Assembly (NCBI GenBank): GCA_963759295.1
Contig: CAVWYT010000004.1
Span: forward strand, 98,225-162,224
Direction: 5' to 3'
Origin: WHSW01 sp963759295
GTDB lineage: Bacteria > Actinomycetota > Thermoleophilia > Solirubrobacterales > 70-9
DNA length: 64,000 nt
The notes below the pieces were generated by a model. The model made no database searches, was not told where the DNA came from, and worked only from the letters and a program-made list of their open reading frames with translations. Shown here in pieces: positions 22,866 to 32,537 of the stretch (positions within the stretch are counted from its first letter, which is position 1; the number at the start of each line of letters is the position of its first letter). The position numbers and the translations under genes were made by a program.

Positions 22866-24350
22866 GTGCCCGCGATCGTTCGGACCTACGCCCTGCACGG
22901 GGTCGAGGCGCGCGAGGTGCGCGTCGAGGCCGATGTCCGAAACGGGCTGCCCGCGTTCGCGCTCGTCGGGCTCCCGGACGCGGCGGTGCGCGAGTCCCGG
23001 GAGCGGGTGCGGGCGGCGATCGTCAACTCCGGCTTCGAGTTCCCGCAGCGTCGGATCACGGCCAACCTCGCTCCGGCGGACCTGCGCAAGGTGGGGCCCG
23101 GGTTCGACCTGGCGCTCGCCGCCGCGGTCCTCGCAGCCACCGGTCAGGTGCCCGGCGAGGCGCTCGCTGATCTCGCGCTCGCCGGCGAGCTCGCCCTCGA
23201 CGGCTCGGTCCGGCCGGTGCCCGGAACGATGGCGATGGCCGAGGCGGCGTCGCGCTCGGGGAAGCGCGCCCTTGTCGTTCCCGCCGCCTGCGGGCCGGAG
23301 GCGGCGCTCGTCGCGGGCGCCGGTGTGGTTCCGATCGAGCGCCTCGAGCAGCTCGCGGCGCTCGGCGGCGAGCGCGAGCCCGCCGCGCCCGCGGCGCTGC
23401 GCCCGTCGCCCAACGGCGCCGGCGCGGCGCCCGATCTCGCCGACCTCCGCGGTCAGCCGGCGCTGCGGCGGGCGCTCGAGATCGCTGCGGCGGGTGGGCA
23501 CAGCGTGCTGATCACCGGACCGCCTGGTGCCGGCAAGTCGCTGGCCGCGCGGCGGCTGCCGTCGATCCTGCCGCCGCTCGGCCCCGATGAGTCGCTCGAG
23601 GCGGCGCGGGTGGCGAGCGCCTGCGGCTTGCCGGTCGCTCCCGCGGTCGCCGGCCGGCGCCCGTTCCGTGCGCCGCACCACACGATCTCCACCGCGGGGC
23701 TGATCGGCGGCGGCAACCCGCCGCGCGCCGGCGAGGTGACGCTCGCGCATCGCGGCGTGCTGTTCCTCGACGAGCTGCCGGAGTTCGACCGCGGAACGCT
23801 CGAAGCGCTGCGCCAGCCGATCGAGGACGGCTCGGTCCGGCTGGCGCGGGTCCGCTACGCGGTCGAGCTTCCGTGCCGGTTTCAACTCGTCGCCGCGGCG
23901 AACCCATGCCCGTGCGGGCGCGGCTCGCGCTCCGGTGACTGCAGCTGCGATCCCGCGTCGCTGCGCGGCTACGAGGCGAAGCTCACCGGGGCGCTCTCGG
24001 ACCGGATCGACATCTCGGTGCACGTCGAGCAACCCGACCTGACCACCTTCGCCGAGCCGGGAGAGGGCTCCGCCGCGGTCCGAGCGCGGGTCCTCGATGC
24101 TCGACGCCGCCGGCGCGAACGCGGCGGCGACGAACGGGCGAACGCCGAGCTGGCGGCCTCCGAGATCGAGGTCGGCGACGCGGTCCAGCGCCTGCTCGCC
24201 GAGGCCGGGATGACCGCGGGGCTGAGCGGCCGCGGGCGCGAGCGGGTGCTCCGCCTGGCGCGAACCCTGGCCGACCTCGAGGGCCGCGAGCGGATCGGGA
24301 TCGGCCACGCCGAGGAGGCGTTGTCGCTGCGGCGGCGCGAGCGCCGATGA
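22866..24350 (+). CDS. comM: YifB/ComM family AAA+ ATPase (Mg-chelatase ChlI-like)
   Basis: 494 residues. N-terminal Lon-like domain (GLPAFALVGLPDAAVRESRE, RITANLAPADLRKVGPGFD), then the AAA+ module with Walker A TGPPGAGKSLAARRL, RPFRAPHHTIS, Walker B GVLFLDELPEF, and the cysteine-rich NPCPCGRG. In Vibrio, ComM is a helicase promoting branch migration in transformation. The dprA gene follows with a 4-base overlap, as in many genomes. GTG start with TAGGTT at 22854-22859, 6 bases upstream. Confidence 0.93.
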   Translation: MPAIVRTYALHGVEAREVRVEADVRNGLPAFALVGLPDAAVRESRERVRAAIVNSGFEFPQRRITANLAPADLRKVGPGFDLALAAAVLAATGQVPGEALADLALAGELALDGSVRPVPGTMAMAEAASRSGKRALVVPAACGPEAALVAGAGVVPIERLEQLAALGGEREPAAPAALRPSPNGAGAAPDLADLRGQPALRRALEIAAAGGHSVLITGPPGAGKSLAARRLPSILPPLGPDESLEAARVASACGLPVAPAVAGRRPFRAPHHTISTAGLIGGGNPPRAGEVTLAHRGVLFLDELPEFDRGTLEALRQPIEDGSVRLARVRYAVELPCRFQLVAAANPCPCGRGSRSGDCSCDPASLRGYEAKLTGALSDRIDISVHVEQPDLTTFAEPGEGSAAVRARVLDARRRRRERGGDERANAELAASEIEVGDAVQRLLAEAGMTAGLSGRGRERVLRLARTLADLEGRERIGIGHAEEALSLRRRERR

Positions 24351-25273
24351 CCGGCCCAAGGATCTGGAGCCTGAAGCTCGGGACCGAGGGATACCCCGGA
24401 TGCCTCCAGGCGCTGGAGGCGCCCCGGAGACCGTCGCGGCTCTATGGCGTCGGTCGCAGGGAGGCGGTCGCGGGCCTCGACCACGACGCGACGGTGACGA
24501 TCGTCGGCGCCCGGCGCGCCAGCGGCTACGGCCTGCGGGTCGCCGAGCGGCTCGCGCGCGAGCTCGCGCTCGCCGGGGTGACCGTGGTCAGCGGGATGGC
24601 GCGCGGGATCGACGCCGCCGCCCATCGTGGCGCGCTCGCCGGCGGCGGGGTCACGGTCGCGGTGCTCGCCAACGGACCCGACGTCGCCTATCCACCGGTC
24701 AACAGGGAGTTATACGAGCGCATCTTGAAGACGGGTGCGGCGATCGCCGAGCATCCCGCGGGCACGGTCGCCCGGCGCCACTTCTTCCCCGAGCGCAACC
24801 GGATCATGGCGGCGCTCGGCCGGGTGGTGGTCCTGGTCGAGGCGGCGCAGCCCTCGGGCTCGCTGGTCACCGCTGATCTCGCGGCGCAGATGGGCAGGAC
24901 CGTCGGCGCCGTGCCCGGCCAGGTCGGCGTCCGGGTGGCCGCGGGGACCAACGACCTGATCAGGGACGGCGCGCACCTGATCCGCGATGCCCGCGACGTG
25001 CTCGATCTGCTGTTCGGGGTCGGGGTCGACGTCCGCCCCGGGGCGCTCCAGAGGGCTCCGAGGCCGCGCCCCGGACCGCCGCTGGACCGGCACTTGGCGG
25101 CCGTCTTGGAGCTGGTCGAGCGCGGGGCGAGCACCGTCGACCGGGTCGCGGTCGACGGCGAGCTGAGCGCGCGCTCCGCGGCGGCCGCGCTGGCGCGGCT
25201 CGAGCTGCTCGGCTACGTGCGCGCCGAGGCGCTCGGCGGCTTCTGCGCGACCGACCTCGAACGGCCGCCGTGA
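24347..25273 (+). CDS. dprA: DNA-processing protein DprA
   Basis: Loads RecA on incoming single-stranded DNA. 308 residues. The Rossmann-like core has VGARRASGYGLRVAERLAREL, SGMARGIDAAAHRGAL, AVLANGPDVAYPPVN, FPERNRIMAALG and SGSLVTADLAAQMGR. A C-terminal winged-helix (about 245-308) is present. Coupled to comM by ATGA-type overlap. Together they suggest natural-transformation machinery, but no com pilus genes are in the window. Confidence 0.93.
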   Translation: MTGPRIWSLKLGTEGYPGCLQALEAPRRPSRLYGVGRREAVAGLDHDATVTIVGARRASGYGLRVAERLARELALAGVTVVSGMARGIDAAAHRGALAGGGVTVAVLANGPDVAYPPVNRELYERILKTGAAIAEHPAGTVARRHFFPERNRIMAALGRVVVLVEAAQPSGSLVTADLAAQMGRTVGAVPGQVGVRVAAGTNDLIRDGAHLIRDARDVLDLLFGVGVDVRPGALQRAPRPRPGPPLDRHLAAVLELVERGASTVDRVAVDGELSARSAAAALARLELLGYVRAEALGGFCATDLERPP

Positions 25274-25298
25274 GCCGCCGGCGTCATAACCTCACGGC

Positions 25299-26102
<804 letters not shown>

Positions 26103-26124
26103 CCGGGTGGGCGATAATCCCTTC

Positions 26125-26367
26125 ATGCGCCTCGTTCGGATGAAGCCCGGTCACGGCGACGTGCTGCTGGCCGAGGGCGACCCCGAGGTCGCCGCCGACG
26201 AAGAGCGGCTGGTGGCGGAGTTTCGTCGCCAGCTCGAGCAGGGGATGTGGGCGGCGGTGCCGACGGCGAGCGGCCCGCATCGCGAGGCGGTGATGGTGCG
26301 CGACTTCGACGAGGTTCCCCGCGACGCCGAGCGAGTCGTCTTCTTCCCGCCCGCCGCCGGCGGATGA
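26125..26367 (+). CDS. Small protein of unknown function
   Basis: 80 residues, acidic, not recognised. It begins MRLVRMKPGHGDVLLAEGD and ends in VVFFPPAAGG. GATAAT at 26113-26118 ends 6 bases before this ATG, favouring it over the in-frame GTG at 26107. The stop overlaps the next gene's ATG (ATGA), so the two are coupled. Confidence 0.55.
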   Translation: MRLVRMKPGHGDVLLAEGDPEVAADEERLVAEFRRQLEQGMWAAVPTASGPHREAVMVRDFDEVPRDAERVVFFPPAAGG

Positions 26368-26834
26368 TCGGCCTTCGCGCACGTCGGCGCGAGCCGCCGC
26401 CGCCCGCCTGGGATCCCGGCCGTGAGCTGCGCGCCGAGCGCCGAGCGCGCGAGCTGCTTCGCTCAGTGGTTCCGGCGCGCGACTACGAGATGTACCTGCA
26501 GCTCGGCTTCGTCAGCGTCGAGGGCTCGGAGGGCAGCGGCTACGCCTACCTCATCTACCCGCACCGGCCGCTGATCGCCTACGACACCGCGACCGGCGGG
26601 CTGCTCTGCGAGTACTGCGTCGGGTTTCCGGATCATTCCGAGGCCGCGCTCGGCGAGCGGCTGCCGCCCGCCGACGACGTGCTCGCGAAGTGGATCAGCG
26701 TCCGGTCGCGCGAGCGTGAGCTGGTCGCCACGGCGAACATGAACCTGCCCGGCCGCCAGGTCGATCCCGCTCAGGTCCGCCGCGATCTGATCTGCATGCG
26801 CGAATGGCTCGGCGCCCGACGCTACGTAGACTGA
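26364..26834 (+). CDS. Conserved-looking protein of unknown function
   Basis: 156 residues, not recognised. The N-terminus is Arg/Pro rich; the middle has EMYLQLGFVSVEG, AYLIYPHRPLIAYD and GGLLCEYCVGFPD; the C-terminus has RDLICMREWLGARRYVD. The tyrosine-rich, beta-looking core and the coupling to the small upstream gene suggest a two-gene unit. It ends 7 bases before ilvD, which has its own -10-like box inside its 3' end. Confidence 0.6.
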   Translation: MIGLRARRREPPPPAWDPGRELRAERRARELLRSVVPARDYEMYLQLGFVSVEGSEGSGYAYLIYPHRPLIAYDTATGGLLCEYCVGFPDHSEAALGERLPPADDVLAKWISVRSRERELVATANMNLPGRQVDPAQVRRDLICMREWLGARRYVD

Positions 26835-26841
26835 CCGACCG

Positions 26842-28533
26842 ATGAGCTCGACGGTCAAGGCGACGGAGCTTCCGCGCCCACGCTCGGCGGCCGTCTTCGA
26901 CGGCCCGGACCGCGCCGCGGCGCGCGCCTACATGAAGGGGATCGGATTCGACGACGATGCCCTGCGGCGGCCGACGATCGCGATCGCCAACACCTGGACC
27001 GAGGCGATGCCGTGCAACTTCGGGCTCCGCGGGCTCGCCGAGCACATCAAGGACGGCGTTCGCGCCGCCGGCGGCACGCCGATGGAGTTCAACACCGTCG
27101 CGATCTCCGACGGGATCACGATGGGGACCAAGGGGATGAAGACCTCGCTGGTCAGCCGCGAGGTGATCGCCGACTCGATCGAGCTGATGCTGCGGGGCTA
27201 CCAGTTCGACGCCGTGGTCGCGCTCTCGGCCTGCGACAAGACGATCCCCGGCGCGGTGATGGCCCTGGCCCGGCTCGACATCCCCGGGGTGATGCTCTAC
27301 GGCGGCTCGATCGCACCCGGGCGCTGGCACGACGAGGACGTCACGATCGTCGACCTGTTCGAGGCGATCGGAGCGCACGCGGCCGGCGAGATGTCCGACG
27401 AGGAGCTGAAGTCGCTGGAGGACGTCGCCAGCCCCGGGTTCGGCGCTTGCGGCGGCCAGTTCACCGCCAACACGATGGCGTGCGCCTTCGAGGCGCTCGG
27501 GATCTCGCCGGGCGGATCGTCGATGGTCCCCGCCGAGGACTCCCACAAGGCGAGCGTGGCCGAGGCGATCGGCGAGCTGGTGCTGCGGGTGCTCGACGAG
27601 GATTTGCGCCCGAGCCGCGTGATCACCCGCGAGTCGCTCGAGAACGCGATCGCCTGCGTGTGCGCGTCGGGTGGCTCGACCAACGGCGTCTTGCACCTGC
27701 TCGCGGTGGCCCGCGAGGCCGGCGTCGAGCTGGAGATCGACGATTTCGAGCGCATCTCGCGCTCGACGCCGCTGCTCGCCGACCTGAAGCCGGGCGGGCG
27801 CTTCGTGGCCACCGATCTCTACGCGGCGGGCGGCGTCCCGCTGATCCTCAACCGGCTCGCCGAGGCCGGGATCCTGCACGGCGATGCGGTCACCGTCAGC
27901 GGCCGGACGATCGGCGAGGAGGCGGCCGCGGCGACCGAGGCTCCCGGCCAGGAGGTGGTCCGGCCCCTGTCCGAGCCGCTCAAGGCCGCGGGCGGGCTGG
28001 CGATCCTGCGCGGCAACCTCGCCCCGGACGGGGCGGTGGTGAAGATCGCCGGCACGGAGCGCATCGGGCAGAGCGGCCCGGCGCGGGTATTCGAGTCCGA
28101 GGAGCAGTGCTTTCGAGCGATCAAGGACCAGGCGATCCAGCCGGGCGACGTGATCGTGATCCGCAACGAGGGCCCCGCCGGCGGCCCCGGGATGCGCGAG
28201 ATGCTCCAGGTGACGGCGGCGATCGTCGGCGAGGGGCTGGGGGAGGAGGTGGCGCTGATCACCGACGGCCGCTTCTCCGGCGGCACCCGCGGCCTGATGG
28301 TCGGCCACGTCGCCCCCGAAGCGGTCAAGGGCGGGCCGATCGCGGCGATCCGCGAGGGCGACGAGATCACGATCGACGTCGCCGAGCGCCGCCTCGACGT
28401 CGCGCTCTCCGAGCAGGAGATCGCCGGCCGCCTGGCCGCCTACGAGCCGCCCGAACCCGCCTACCGGACCGGCGTGCTCGCCAAGTACGCGAACATCGTC
28501 TCCTCGGCCTCCGAGGGCGCGGTCACGGGGTAG
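26842..28533 (+). CDS. ilvD: Dihydroxy-acid dehydratase
   Basis: Converts 2,3-dihydroxy-isovalerate and -methylvalerate to the 2-oxo acids of branched-chain amino acid synthesis. 563 residues with the three iron-sulfur cysteines in context: TEAMPCNFGLRGL, SACDKTIPGAVMAL, and FGACGGQFTANTMACAFEAL. Also MEFNTVAISDGITMGTKGM and TDGRFSGGTRGLMVGHVAPEA near the end. TAGACT at 26827-26832 is 9 bases before the ATG. No other ilv genes are adjacent. Confidence 0.96.
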   Translation: MSSTVKATELPRPRSAAVFDGPDRAAARAYMKGIGFDDDALRRPTIAIANTWTEAMPCNFGLRGLAEHIKDGVRAAGGTPMEFNTVAISDGITMGTKGMKTSLVSREVIADSIELMLRGYQFDAVVALSACDKTIPGAVMALARLDIPGVMLYGGSIAPGRWHDEDVTIVDLFEAIGAHAAGEMSDEELKSLEDVASPGFGACGGQFTANTMACAFEALGISPGGSSMVPAEDSHKASVAEAIGELVLRVLDEDLRPSRVITRESLENAIACVCASGGSTNGVLHLLAVAREAGVELEIDDFERISRSTPLLADLKPGGRFVATDLYAAGGVPLILNRLAEAGILHGDAVTVSGRTIGEEAAAATEAPGQEVVRPLSEPLKAAGGLAILRGNLAPDGAVVKIAGTERIGQSGPARVFESEEQCFRAIKDQAIQPGDVIVIRNEGPAGGPGMREMLQVTAAIVGEGLGEEVALITDGRFSGGTRGLMVGHVAPEAVKGGPIAAIREGDEITIDVAERRLDVALSEQEIAGRLAAYEPPEPAYRTGVLAKYANIVSSASEGAVTG

Positions 28534-28596
28534 TGCCGGTGGAGGCGCTCGCGGTCGCCCTGCCGCGCCGCGCGCTCGGGCGCACCGAGCCGACCG

Positions 28597-29595
28597 TCAC
28601 CCGCGGCCGAGAAACGCCTCCAGCACGCGGTTGAAGCGCACCGGGCGCTCGGCCATCGGCGCGTGCCCGCAGCGGTCGAAGATCACCGTCTCGGAGTTGT
28701 GGAGCCGGCGGCCGAACTCGACCGCGTCGGAGGCGGAGATCACACGATCGTCGCGTCCCCAGACGATCAGCGTCGGTACCGGCACGTCCTCGAGCCGGTC
28801 GAGGATGTCGTAGCCGATGCAGGCGGAGAGCGCCGGCAGAAAGCCGTCCTTGCCGGCGCCGCTCAGGAACTCCCAGAGAAGCTCGCGCGGGATCGCGTTG
28901 GGGCGATGAAAGACCATCCGGAAGGCGAGCGCTCGCAGCCTCGGGCGCAGGATGCTGCGCTGCTGGGCCTTGAGCGCCAGCGGAGTGGTCGCGGCGAGAA
29001 GCCGCCCCACGACCTCGATCGGCTCGCGTCGCAGCTCGACCTGCGAGACGCCCGCCGAGGAGACCAGGATCAGCTGCTCGAAGCGATCCGGTTCTCTGGT
29101 CGCGGCCTCGGCGCAGATGAAGCCGCCCATCGAGTTGCCGATCACCGCGCAGTCGCGGACCCCGACCGCGGCGCAGAAATCGTGCAGCAGACCGCCGTAG
29201 GCCTCGATCGAGATCTTCCATGAGGGCATCGGGCTCGATCCGAACCCGGGCAGGTCGAGTGCCAGCACGCGGTGGTTGCGGGCGAAGTGGGGGAGGTTCT
29301 CGAGCCAGTTCTGCCAGCAGCCGGAGAGGCCGTGGACGAAGACGAGGTCGATCCCGGGGCCCGAGCCCATGTCGACGTAGCTGACCCGCGCTCCCTCGAC
29401 CTCGATCGTCTTCAAGTGCTGGCGCCAGTCGATCGCCAGCCACTCGGGATCCGGGTCGCCGTAGGGGTCCGGACCCTCCGATGGCGTCGCGTCAGGCAGC
29501 GGGCCGAGCGACGAGACGACGCGTCGGTTCTCGGCGATCCCCTGCAGGATCGCGGCGGCGCTCGCCCGCTCGCGGGTCAAGCCGGACGCGCTCAC
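28597..29595 (-). CDS. Alpha/beta-hydrolase
   Basis: 332 residues. The hydrolase core begins near residue 75: VSYVDMGSGPGIDLVFVHGL (oxyanion HG), then RVLALDLPGFGSS, the nucleophile elbow VIGNSMGGFICAEAA, the acid in VIVWGRDDRVI-type context (LIVWGRDDRVIS), and the histidine in DRCGHAPMAERP. An N-terminal extension of about 70 residues (ASAAAILQGIAENRRV) is less typical. GTG 29595 is chosen because upstream sequence lacks family character. Substrate unknown. Convergent with ilvD. Confidence 0.88.
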   Translation of the reverse strand: MSASGLTRERASAAAILQGIAENRRVVSSLGPLPDATPSEGPDPYGDPDPEWLAIDWRQHLKTIEVEGARVSYVDMGSGPGIDLVFVHGLSGCWQNWLENLPHFARNHRVLALDLPGFGSSPMPSWKISIEAYGGLLHDFCAAVGVRDCAVIGNSMGGFICAEAATREPDRFEQLILVSSAGVSQVELRREPIEVVGRLLAATTPLALKAQQRSILRPRLRALAFRMVFHRPNAIPRELLWEFLSGAGKDGFLPALSACIGYDILDRLEDVPVPTLIVWGRDDRVISASDAVEFGRRLHNSETVIFDRCGHAPMAERPVRFNRVLEAFLGRG

Positions 29596-29712
29596 GCGTG
29601 CCCGGTTCGCCCGCTGATCGTGACCTCCCGGATCTCGGCCGCGACGTTCACGAAGCGAAGCCTTGCACAGCGAAGTCTCGGAGCCGCCCGAAACCGCTCG
29701 AGCCCGCGGGAA

Positions 29713-29742
29713 AGCCGAGCAGTCCGGGTGGACTGCTCGGCT
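29713..29742 (-). terminator. Perfect 13-bp hairpin after the secreted DUF5666-like gene
   Basis: Arms AGCCGAGCAGTCC and GGACTGCTCGGCT with a GGGT loop. It starts 17 bases beyond the stop of the minus-strand gene at 29760 and is followed on that strand by a short TTT run, so it fits an intrinsic terminator. Confidence 0.7.
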
Positions 29743-29759
29743 CCCGGGCTCAGCCGAGA

Positions 29760-30176
29760 TCAGGTGTGATTGGGGCCATCGTCGGAGCCGCCACCACCGC
29801 CGCCACCGCCGCCGCCGGCCGTCTCGACCTTCCGGGCCACGAGGCCGCGCTCGGTGCGCTTCGCATCGACCTGGACGGCGAGCCCGCGATCGAGAGCGCC
29901 GAAGCCGGAGAGGCGCTCGAAATTCGTTCCGGCGTTGACCCGGAACGTGCGCTTCTGGCCCCCCTCGGTGCGGAGCGTGAACTGCTTCGGGCTCCTTTGC
30001 TTCGAGAGCACGGTGCCGTCGAAGTGCTTCAGGGCGCCCGCGTTGGCGACAGTGCCGTGATGGGGGCCGTCCTCGGGATGGTCGCGGTCGGCGAATGCGG
30101 TTCCGCCGCCGACGGCGATCGCCAGCGCCGCGGTTCCGGCGAGGATGCCGGCGAGACGCGTTCTTGAATTGATCAT
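29760..30176 (-). CDS. Secreted protein, DUF5666-like
   Basis: 138 residues. Signal peptide MINSRTRLAGILAGTAALAI with AFA cleavage region, then a single small beta-rich domain (GTVLSKQRSPKQFTLRTEG, RTFRVNAGTNFERL, GLAVQVDAKRTERG) resembling DUF5666 units that recur in bacterial exported proteins. It ends in a run of ten glycines and SDDGPNHT. AAGGAGA precedes the ATG, an ordinary Shine-Dalgarno. Function unknown. Confidence 0.75.
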   Translation of the reverse strand: MINSRTRLAGILAGTAALAIAVGGGTAFADRDHPEDGPHHGTVANAGALKHFDGTVLSKQRSPKQFTLRTEGGQKRTFRVNAGTNFERLSGFGALDRGLAVQVDAKRTERGLVARKVETAGGGGGGGGGGSDDGPNHT

Positions 30177-30247
30177 CAGTTCTCCTTGGGATCGGATGGA
30201 CACCCGAGAGGTTCACGGCCCGGCGGTCGGCCTTTCAAGTGGACATT

Positions 30248-30259
30248 GGTCTTAAGACC
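30248..30259. promoter_or_regulatory. 12-bp perfect palindrome between divergent genes
   Basis: GGTCTTAAGACC is fully self-complementary and lies in the 156-base gap between the divergent secreted-protein gene and the DUF4389 gene. It is a plausible dimer-binding operator; no cognate regulator is identified. Confidence 0.35.
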
Positions 30260-30332
30260 CAGGAGGACGGCGGAACGCGACGCGGCTTCGGACACAGGAA
30301 GGGGGTCGGAGCAGAGCGGCGAATGGTGGGTC

Positions 30333-31001
30333 ATGAGCGAGGACCATCCGGTGCAATTTTCGGTCGCGTATCCGGACCGCGACCTCAACCGGTTGACCAC
30401 CGCCTTCCGGATCTTCACCGTGATCCCGATCGCGATCGTGCTGGCGAGCATCGGGGGCTATACGGGACAAGCCTGGGGGGACGCCGACGCGGGCACGGCC
30501 CCGATCGTGATCGGCGGGACCGGGCTGCTGTTCCTGCCTCCATTGCTGATGCTCCTCTTTCGGCAGAAATACCCGCGCTGGTGGTTCGACTGGAACCTGG
30601 AGCTGCTGCGCTTCACGAACCGGGTCGGCATCTACCTCGCCCTGATGGACGATCGCTACCCCTCGACCGACGAGCGCCAGTCAGTGCGGCTCGACTTCCC
30701 GTATCCCGATGCCGAACGCGGCCTCAACCGCTGGCTTCCGCTCGTCAAGTGGTTCCTCGCCATTCCCCATTACATCGTGCTCTTCTTCCTCTACATCGCG
30801 GCCATCGTGGCGGTGATCGTGGCCTGGTTCGCGATCCTCTTCACCGGCCGCTATCCGCGGGGCATCTTCGACTTCGTGGAGGGCGTCGTCCGCTGGCACA
30901 ACCGGGTCTTGGGCTACGCCTTGATCCTCGTCACCGACGTCTACCCCCCGTTCTCGCTCGGGCAGCCGGGATCGACCCCGCCGCCGCCGGCAAGCGGCTA
31001 A
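30333..31001 (+). CDS. DUF4389 membrane protein
   Basis: 222 residues with three or four membrane segments (about 27-47, 63-83, 145-180) in the DUF4389 pattern: PVQFSVAYPDRDLNRL, YPRWWFDWNLELLRF, then WLPLVKWFLAIPHYIVLFFL and FTGRYPRGIFDFVEGVVRWHNRV. The tandem halves with RYP...F-DF-RW are characteristic. Function unknown. The ATG at 30333 follows GGGTC and begins the conserved part. Confidence 0.85.
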   Translation: MSEDHPVQFSVAYPDRDLNRLTTAFRIFTVIPIAIVLASIGGYTGQAWGDADAGTAPIVIGGTGLLFLPPLLMLLFRQKYPRWWFDWNLELLRFTNRVGIYLALMDDRYPSTDERQSVRLDFPYPDAERGLNRWLPLVKWFLAIPHYIVLFFLYIAAIVAVIVAWFAILFTGRYPRGIFDFVEGVVRWHNRVLGYALILVTDVYPPFSLGQPGSTPPPPASG

Positions 31002-31112
31002 TCCCGGTCGCCGAGCTCGAGCTTGGAGTCGGCGGGCGCCGGGTGTACGGTCGCCCGGAGACAGCGGCGCGGCCTTCGACGAAAATGGCCGGCCAGACGA
31101 GGAAGGACAAGG

Positions 31113-32297
31113 ATGTCAGCCAAGCTTCGCTACCACGCCGCCCCCGCGACGCTCCTCGCGCTTGCGGTGCTCCTGGCCTTGACGGTGGTCGGCCTCCTGG
31201 CCTTGAGCGGGGCCGAGGCGGCGAACAAGCAGCCGCAGTGCGGCGACACGATCACCGCGGACACGACGCTCGACAGCGATCTCGTCGACTGCCCGAACAA
31301 CGGGATCGTGATCGGCGCCGACGACATCAGACTCGACCTGAACGGCCATCTGATTGACGGGGACGGGACCGAGTTCGCGGACTGCCCGGAGAACACGTTC
31401 TGCGACGTCGGCGTGCTGGACGACCGGTACGACGGGGTGAAGATAAAGGGCGGCTCGACGCAGGAGTTCGCGTTCGGTGTCTGGCTCGCCGGTGCTCGCC
31501 ACAGCCGGGTGATTGACATCGCCTCGTCGAAGAACGTCGTCTTCGGCGCCCTGGTCTCAAAGTCGTCCCGGAGCGTGGTCCGGGACAGCTCGTTCAGCCA
31601 CAACATCCCGCCTGAGGGAGACGGGATCGGGGTGTTCGCGTCCGACCACATCAAGATCGCGGGCAACTCGATCAAGGACAACCCCGGGCCGGGCATCCAC
31701 GTCGATGGTTCCAACGGCAACTTGATCAAGGGAAACCTGTTCTCGCACTCCAGTCCCGGGGTTCTGATCGGGGGTGACCGGGGTTCTGATCGGGGTGACC
31801 GCAACGAGGTGCGCGGCAACCGCTTCGTTCGAAACGGCGCCGGCATCATCGTTGCCCCCGGCAGCCGAAACGTGATCGCCCGCAATCGCCTCTCCCGAGA
31901 TGGAGACGGCATCGCGATCGAGAAGGGACGCGGCAACCTGGTCGAGCGCAACGTCGTCGTTGGCGCTCGCACGAACGGCATCTACCTCGGGCTCGACGCG
32001 CCTCCGATCGGTGGCGTCGACAACGTCGTTCGGCGAAACGACGTCAGGGGAAGCGGTGAAGACGGGTTCGCGGTCAGAAAGAAGGACAACCACAGCGTGC
32101 TCAAGCACAACGTCGCCAGCGGCGCGGGAGACGACGGCTTCGACGTCGAGAGCCGCTCGACGAAGCTCACGCGCAACCGGGCGGTGCGCAACACCGACCT
32201 CGGCATCGAAGGTTTGCGCGGGGTGATCGACGGCGGCGGGAACGTCGCCCGGCACAATGGCGACCGCCGCCAGTGCACGCACATCGCGTGCAGGTGA
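31113..32297 (+). CDS. Exported right-handed parallel beta-helix protein (NosD-like)
   Basis: 394 residues. Signal peptide/anchor (PATLLALAVLLALTVVGLLA), then repeated 20-25-residue coils with the N-x-[IVL]-x-x-N pattern (NLIKGNLFSHSSPGVLI, NEVRGNRFVRNGAGIIV, NVIARNRLSRDGDGIAI, NLVERNVVVGARTNGIYL), a pectate-lyase/NosD-type solenoid. Probably cell-surface or secreted; such folds bind or cleave polysaccharides, but no catalytic residues are assigned. AGGAAGGACAAGG is the Shine-Dalgarno. An internal 21-base duplication is described separately. Confidence 0.85.
   Translation: MSAKLRYHAAPATLLALAVLLALTVVGLLALSGAEAANKQPQCGDTITADTTLDSDLVDCPNNGIVIGADDIRLDLNGHLIDGDGTEFADCPENTFCDVGVLDDRYDGVKIKGGSTQEFAFGVWLAGARHSRVIDIASSKNVVFGALVSKSSRSVVRDSSFSHNIPPEGDGIGVFASDHIKIAGNSIKDNPGPGIHVDGSNGNLIKGNLFSHSSPGVLIGGDRGSDRGDRNEVRGNRFVRNGAGIIVAPGSRNVIARNRLSRDGDGIAIEKGRGNLVERNVVVGARTNGIYLGLDAPPIGGVDNVVRRNDVRGSGEDGFAVRKKDNHSVLKHNVASGAGDDGFDVESRSTKLTRNRAVRNTDLGIEGLRGVIDGGGNVARHNGDRRQCTHIACR
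31758..31800 (+). repeat. In-frame 21/22-base tandem duplication in the beta-helix gene
   Basis: The unit GGGGTTCTGATCGGGG(G)TGACC occurs twice back to back (31758-31779 and 31780-31800), the second copy one G shorter. It adds seven residues (about GDRGSDR) to one solenoid turn without breaking the frame. Confidence 0.8.
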
Positions 32298-32344
32298 TCA
32301 GCCACCGGCCCTCAACCGTGGGCGACGACCCGAAAACGCCAACT

Positions 32345-32377
32345 TGTGACCTTAGTCACATTGTGTGACCGATCACA
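32345..32377. promoter_or_regulatory. Two CRP/GlxR-like operators upstream of the LuxR-type gene
   Basis: A perfect TGTGA-N6-TCACA lies at 32345-32360 and a second TGTGA-N4-TCACA at 32364-32377, inside the 240-base gap between the beta-helix gene and the regulator. The first matches the binding consensus of CRP-family proteins, including actinobacterial Crp/GlxR. The spacing of the second is two bases short. The rest of the gap holds no gene. Confidence 0.6.
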
Positions 32378-32537
32378 CCCATGCCCCTTGGCCGTTCGGT
32401 AACGCTGGTCGTGAGATGCTCAGGATCTTGGATCTCACAACTACCCATCGCTTGCCTTGGCTCTGGGCCGGTGATCGATCATCGGCTGGCTAGCAAGCCT
32501 GATCCCGCCGAAGCACCATCGGCGGGGAACCGAGAAC

